From Lutibacter sp. (GTDB taxonomy: Bacteria > Bacteroidota > Bacteroidia > Flavobacteriales > Flavobacteriaceae), in the NCBI GenBank assembly GCA_030599055.1, contig JAUVOS010000148.1, positions 1 to 6,530 on the forward strand: 6,530 nt of DNA, written 5' to 3'. Made by a program: the position numbers and the translations under genes. Below are positions 5,306 to 6,530 of this stretch, one piece after another; the stretch's first letter is position 1, and the number at the start of each line of letters is the position of its first letter. Below the pieces are notes generated by a model that worked only from the letters and a program-made list of their open reading frames with translations, had not been told where the DNA came from and did not search any database.

Positions 5306-5719
5306 TTATTCAGGTAAAATTCTAAAATTCTCAGTTACAAATGTTTTCTGTCCTTCCTTATAAATATTTGATACATTAAAATTAATCAGTAAGCCCTTTG
5401 GAGCATCTAAAAGCTTCATATAGGTAAGGATTTGCGCCTCATGTACAGGTAAGATGTATTCAACAGTTTTTAATTCAACTACTAATATGTTTTCAATAAA
5501 CAAATCACATCTAAGTTCAGTATCCAAACGTAAGCCTTTGTACTCTACAGGAACAATTAGTTCTGATTGATATTTTAAACCTCTCAAAGATAATTCTTTA
5601 ATTAGAACTTTATGATAAACGCTTTCTAATAACCCGGGGCCTAATGCTTTATGTACTTCTATTGCGGCACCATTAACCTGATACACTAAATCTTTTAGAT
5701 AGGTTTTTGTTATTTCCAT
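5306..5719 (-). CDS. GxxExxY protein (PD-(D/E)XK_3 nuclease-like family)
   Basis: A 137-residue member of the GxxExxY family, named for the motif seen here as GLLESVY (G29, E32, Y35) after AAIEVHKALGPG. The family belongs to the PD-(D/E)XK nuclease superfamily. The core residues are present: D72 in ELRCDLFI, E82-x-K84 in VVELKTV, and Q96...Y100 in EAQILTYMKLL, the last matching the QxxxY motif of RecB-like nucleases. So the fold and metal site look intact, while the biological role of the family is not established. Length (about 120-140) is normal and the ATG precedes the expected MEITKTYLKDLVYQVNGAAIEVH opening. It stands alone between two directly repeated hairpins, whose copy 2 ends 12 bp before its start and copy 1 begins 8 bp after its stop. 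This suggests a repeat-associated module. Confidence 0.92.
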   Translation of the reverse strand: MEITKTYLKDLVYQVNGAAIEVHKALGPGLLESVYHKVLIKELSLRGLKYQSELIVPVEYKGLRLDTELRCDLFIENILVVELKTVEYILPVHEAQILTYMKLLDAPKGLLINFNVSNIYKEGQKTFVTENFRILPE

Positions 5720-5731
5720 TTATTTTTTTTG

Positions 5732-5800
5732 AACCACATAAGGCATATAAGGTCATATAAGTTTTTTACTATTATATGTTCTTATGTGTCTTATATTAAT
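5732..5800. repeat. ACATAAGG-type palindromic repeat, copy 2 (partly decayed)
   Basis: Left arm 5732-5761 and right arm 5771-5800 around a loop TTTTTTACT that matches copy 1. The first 39 bases differ from copy 1 (5229-5297) at a single position; most other differences are in the right arm, whose outer end (TTATATTAAT in place of TTATGTGGTT) no longer pairs well with the left. That outer end overlaps the last base of the stop codon of the enoyl-CoA hydratase gene. The hairpin lies in the short gap between that gene and the GxxExxY start. Confidence 0.82.
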
Positions 5801-6530
5801 TACCCTTTAAATTTATTCAAAGCCTTTTTTGTCGTTTCCGAAAGCACCAAATTTCCACAAATTTTAGCTCTTTCGGGTAGTAATGTGTCCCAGTTTTGTG
5901 TTCCTTCCCATAGTATACTTTTTAAATGTTGCACTGCTTCAGGTGAGTAGGAAGCTAATTGCTCGGAAAGAATTTGAATTTCCTTATCCATATCTTTAAC
6001 AGAGTCAAAAACACGTGCATATAAACCTTTTGCTTTTGCCCAATAGGCATTTTGCCACATCGCCGGATTTAGAGACAGTTCTCCAAGAGCCGCCACTCCA
6101 ATTTTACGGCGAATAGCCGGTTCTACCACAAAAGGGCCGATGCCAATACTTATCTCAGAAAGTTTTACAGAAGCTTGCTCGGTTGCCATAGCATAATCGC
6201 ATGCAGAGACAATTCCTACTCCTCCTCCGACAACTTTGCCTTGTATGCGCCCTATAATGGGTTTTTTACACTTTCGCATCGCATTAACGAGCTTTCCAAA
6301 ACCGGAAAAGAAGGCTACTCCATCCTTGGGGTTGTCAATTGTCAAGAGTTCATCAAAAGAAGCACCAGCACAAAAGGCCTTTTCTTTTTCACTTTTTAAG
6401 ATAATGACTTTGACATTGTTATCATTGCCTAATTCATTAAATGCTTTAATTATTCTTTCTAATAAATTACTCGGTAATGAATTACTTGCCGGGTGAAAAA
6501 ACTCAACTACTGCAATACCATTTTCTGTAT
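5800..6530 (-). CDS. Enoyl-CoA hydratase/isomerase family protein (methylglutaconyl-CoA hydratase-like), 5' end cut by window edge
   Basis: Crotonase-fold enzyme acting on an acyl-CoA thioester. The frame is open from the right edge to a TAA at 5802-5800 (242 complete codons visible; about 10-20 N-terminal residues probably missing). It begins TENGIAVVEFFHPASNSLP; any start inside the window, such as the TTG at 6345, would delete the conserved AFCAGASFDEL oxyanion-hole segment (about 6345-6380) and is wrong. The second oxyanion segment is GGGVGIVSACDYAMA (GGG at 6220-6228). The Glu of LSEISIGIGP (codon 6154-6156), equivalent to Glu164 of rat enoyl-CoA hydratase, is present, whereas the position of Glu144 is Gly (6214-6216). 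This GGGxG pattern is common in LiuC-type methylglutaconyl-CoA hydratases of leucine breakdown, so that is the favoured role, but substrate cannot be fixed from sequence. No partner leucine-catabolism gene is visible. Confidence 0.92.
   Translation of the reverse strand, partial: TENGIAVVEFFHPASNSLPSNLLERIIKAFNELGNDNNVKVIILKSEKEKAFCAGASFDELLTIDNPKDGVAFFSGFGKLVNAMRKCKKPIIGRIQGKVVGGGVGIVSACDYAMATEQASVKLSEISIGIGPFVVEPAIRRKIGVAALGELSLNPAMWQNAYWAKAKGLYARVFDSVKDMDKEIQILSEQLASYSPEAVQHLKSILWEGTQNWDTLLPERAKICGNLVLSETTKKALNKFKG

Noticed and set aside
5029..5719. Toxin-antitoxin pair of the 61-residue membrane protein and the GxxExxY protein
   Set aside because: They are separated by a 69-bp hairpin rather than overlapping, and neither resembles a known toxin or antitoxin; there is no evidence beyond adjacency.
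5729..5950. A 73-codon plus-strand open frame
   Set aside because: Its first third translates the hairpin repeat and the rest is antisense to the enoyl-CoA hydratase gene.
5800..6345. Enoyl-CoA hydratase gene starting at the TTG at 6345
   Set aside because: The frame continues upstream with conserved sequence (AFCAGASFDEL) to the window edge, so the TTG is an internal leucine codon.
6175..6496. Two overlapping plus-strand open frames (74 and 86 codons)
   Set aside because: Both are antisense to conserved crotonase motifs in the enoyl-CoA hydratase gene.

Overview
The window looks like chromosomal DNA of a member of the Bacteroidota, most likely a flavobacterium. Evidence: strong A+T richness; no Shine-Dalgarno-like sites before start codons; promoter -7 boxes of the Bacteroidota type TAnnTTTG (ahead of dgt and of the threonine dehydrogenase gene); and protein types common in that group (a GalE-like L-threonine dehydrogenase, a GxxExxY nuclease-fold protein, a DUF922-like secreted protein, a tiny single-pass membrane protein).

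Layout from left to right: the 5' nine-tenths or so of a dGTPase gene (minus strand, cut by the left edge); a 360-bp non-coding stretch with a promoter, one copy of a 45-bp repeat, a CGCAAAG-type hairpin repeat and a terminator; a multi-pass membrane protein of unknown function (minus); a roughly 500-bp non-coding stretch with the second copy of the 45-bp repeat and two mutually inverted palindromes; a secreted DUF922-like protein that has lost the HExxH zinc site (minus), closely bracketed by 13-bp inverted repeats; L-threonine 3-dehydrogenase (plus) with an unknown 141-residue protein 13 bp behind it; a 61-residue membrane protein (minus, convergent); a GxxExxY protein (minus) lying between two copies of an ACATAAGG-type hairpin; and an enoyl-CoA hydratase/isomerase family gene (minus) cut by the right edge.

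The housekeeping genes (dgt, tdh, enoyl-CoA hydratase) do not form one pathway. Between them lie small accessory genes, each next to or bracketed by repeats, so the window reads as a stable backbone with insertions of repeat-associated single-gene modules. The most notable structures are (1) the GxxExxY gene between direct copies of a palindromic element, whose neighbouring T/A tract and position before a start codon recur in front of an unrelated gene; (2) the 45-bp repeat bracketing the membrane-protein module, one copy holding the dgt -7 box; (3) the cassette-like 194-residue secreted pseudo-zincin. No rRNA, tRNA, CRISPR array, transposase, integrase or recognisable defence operon was seen. 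All family assignments come from reading motifs by eye; no database search was possible.
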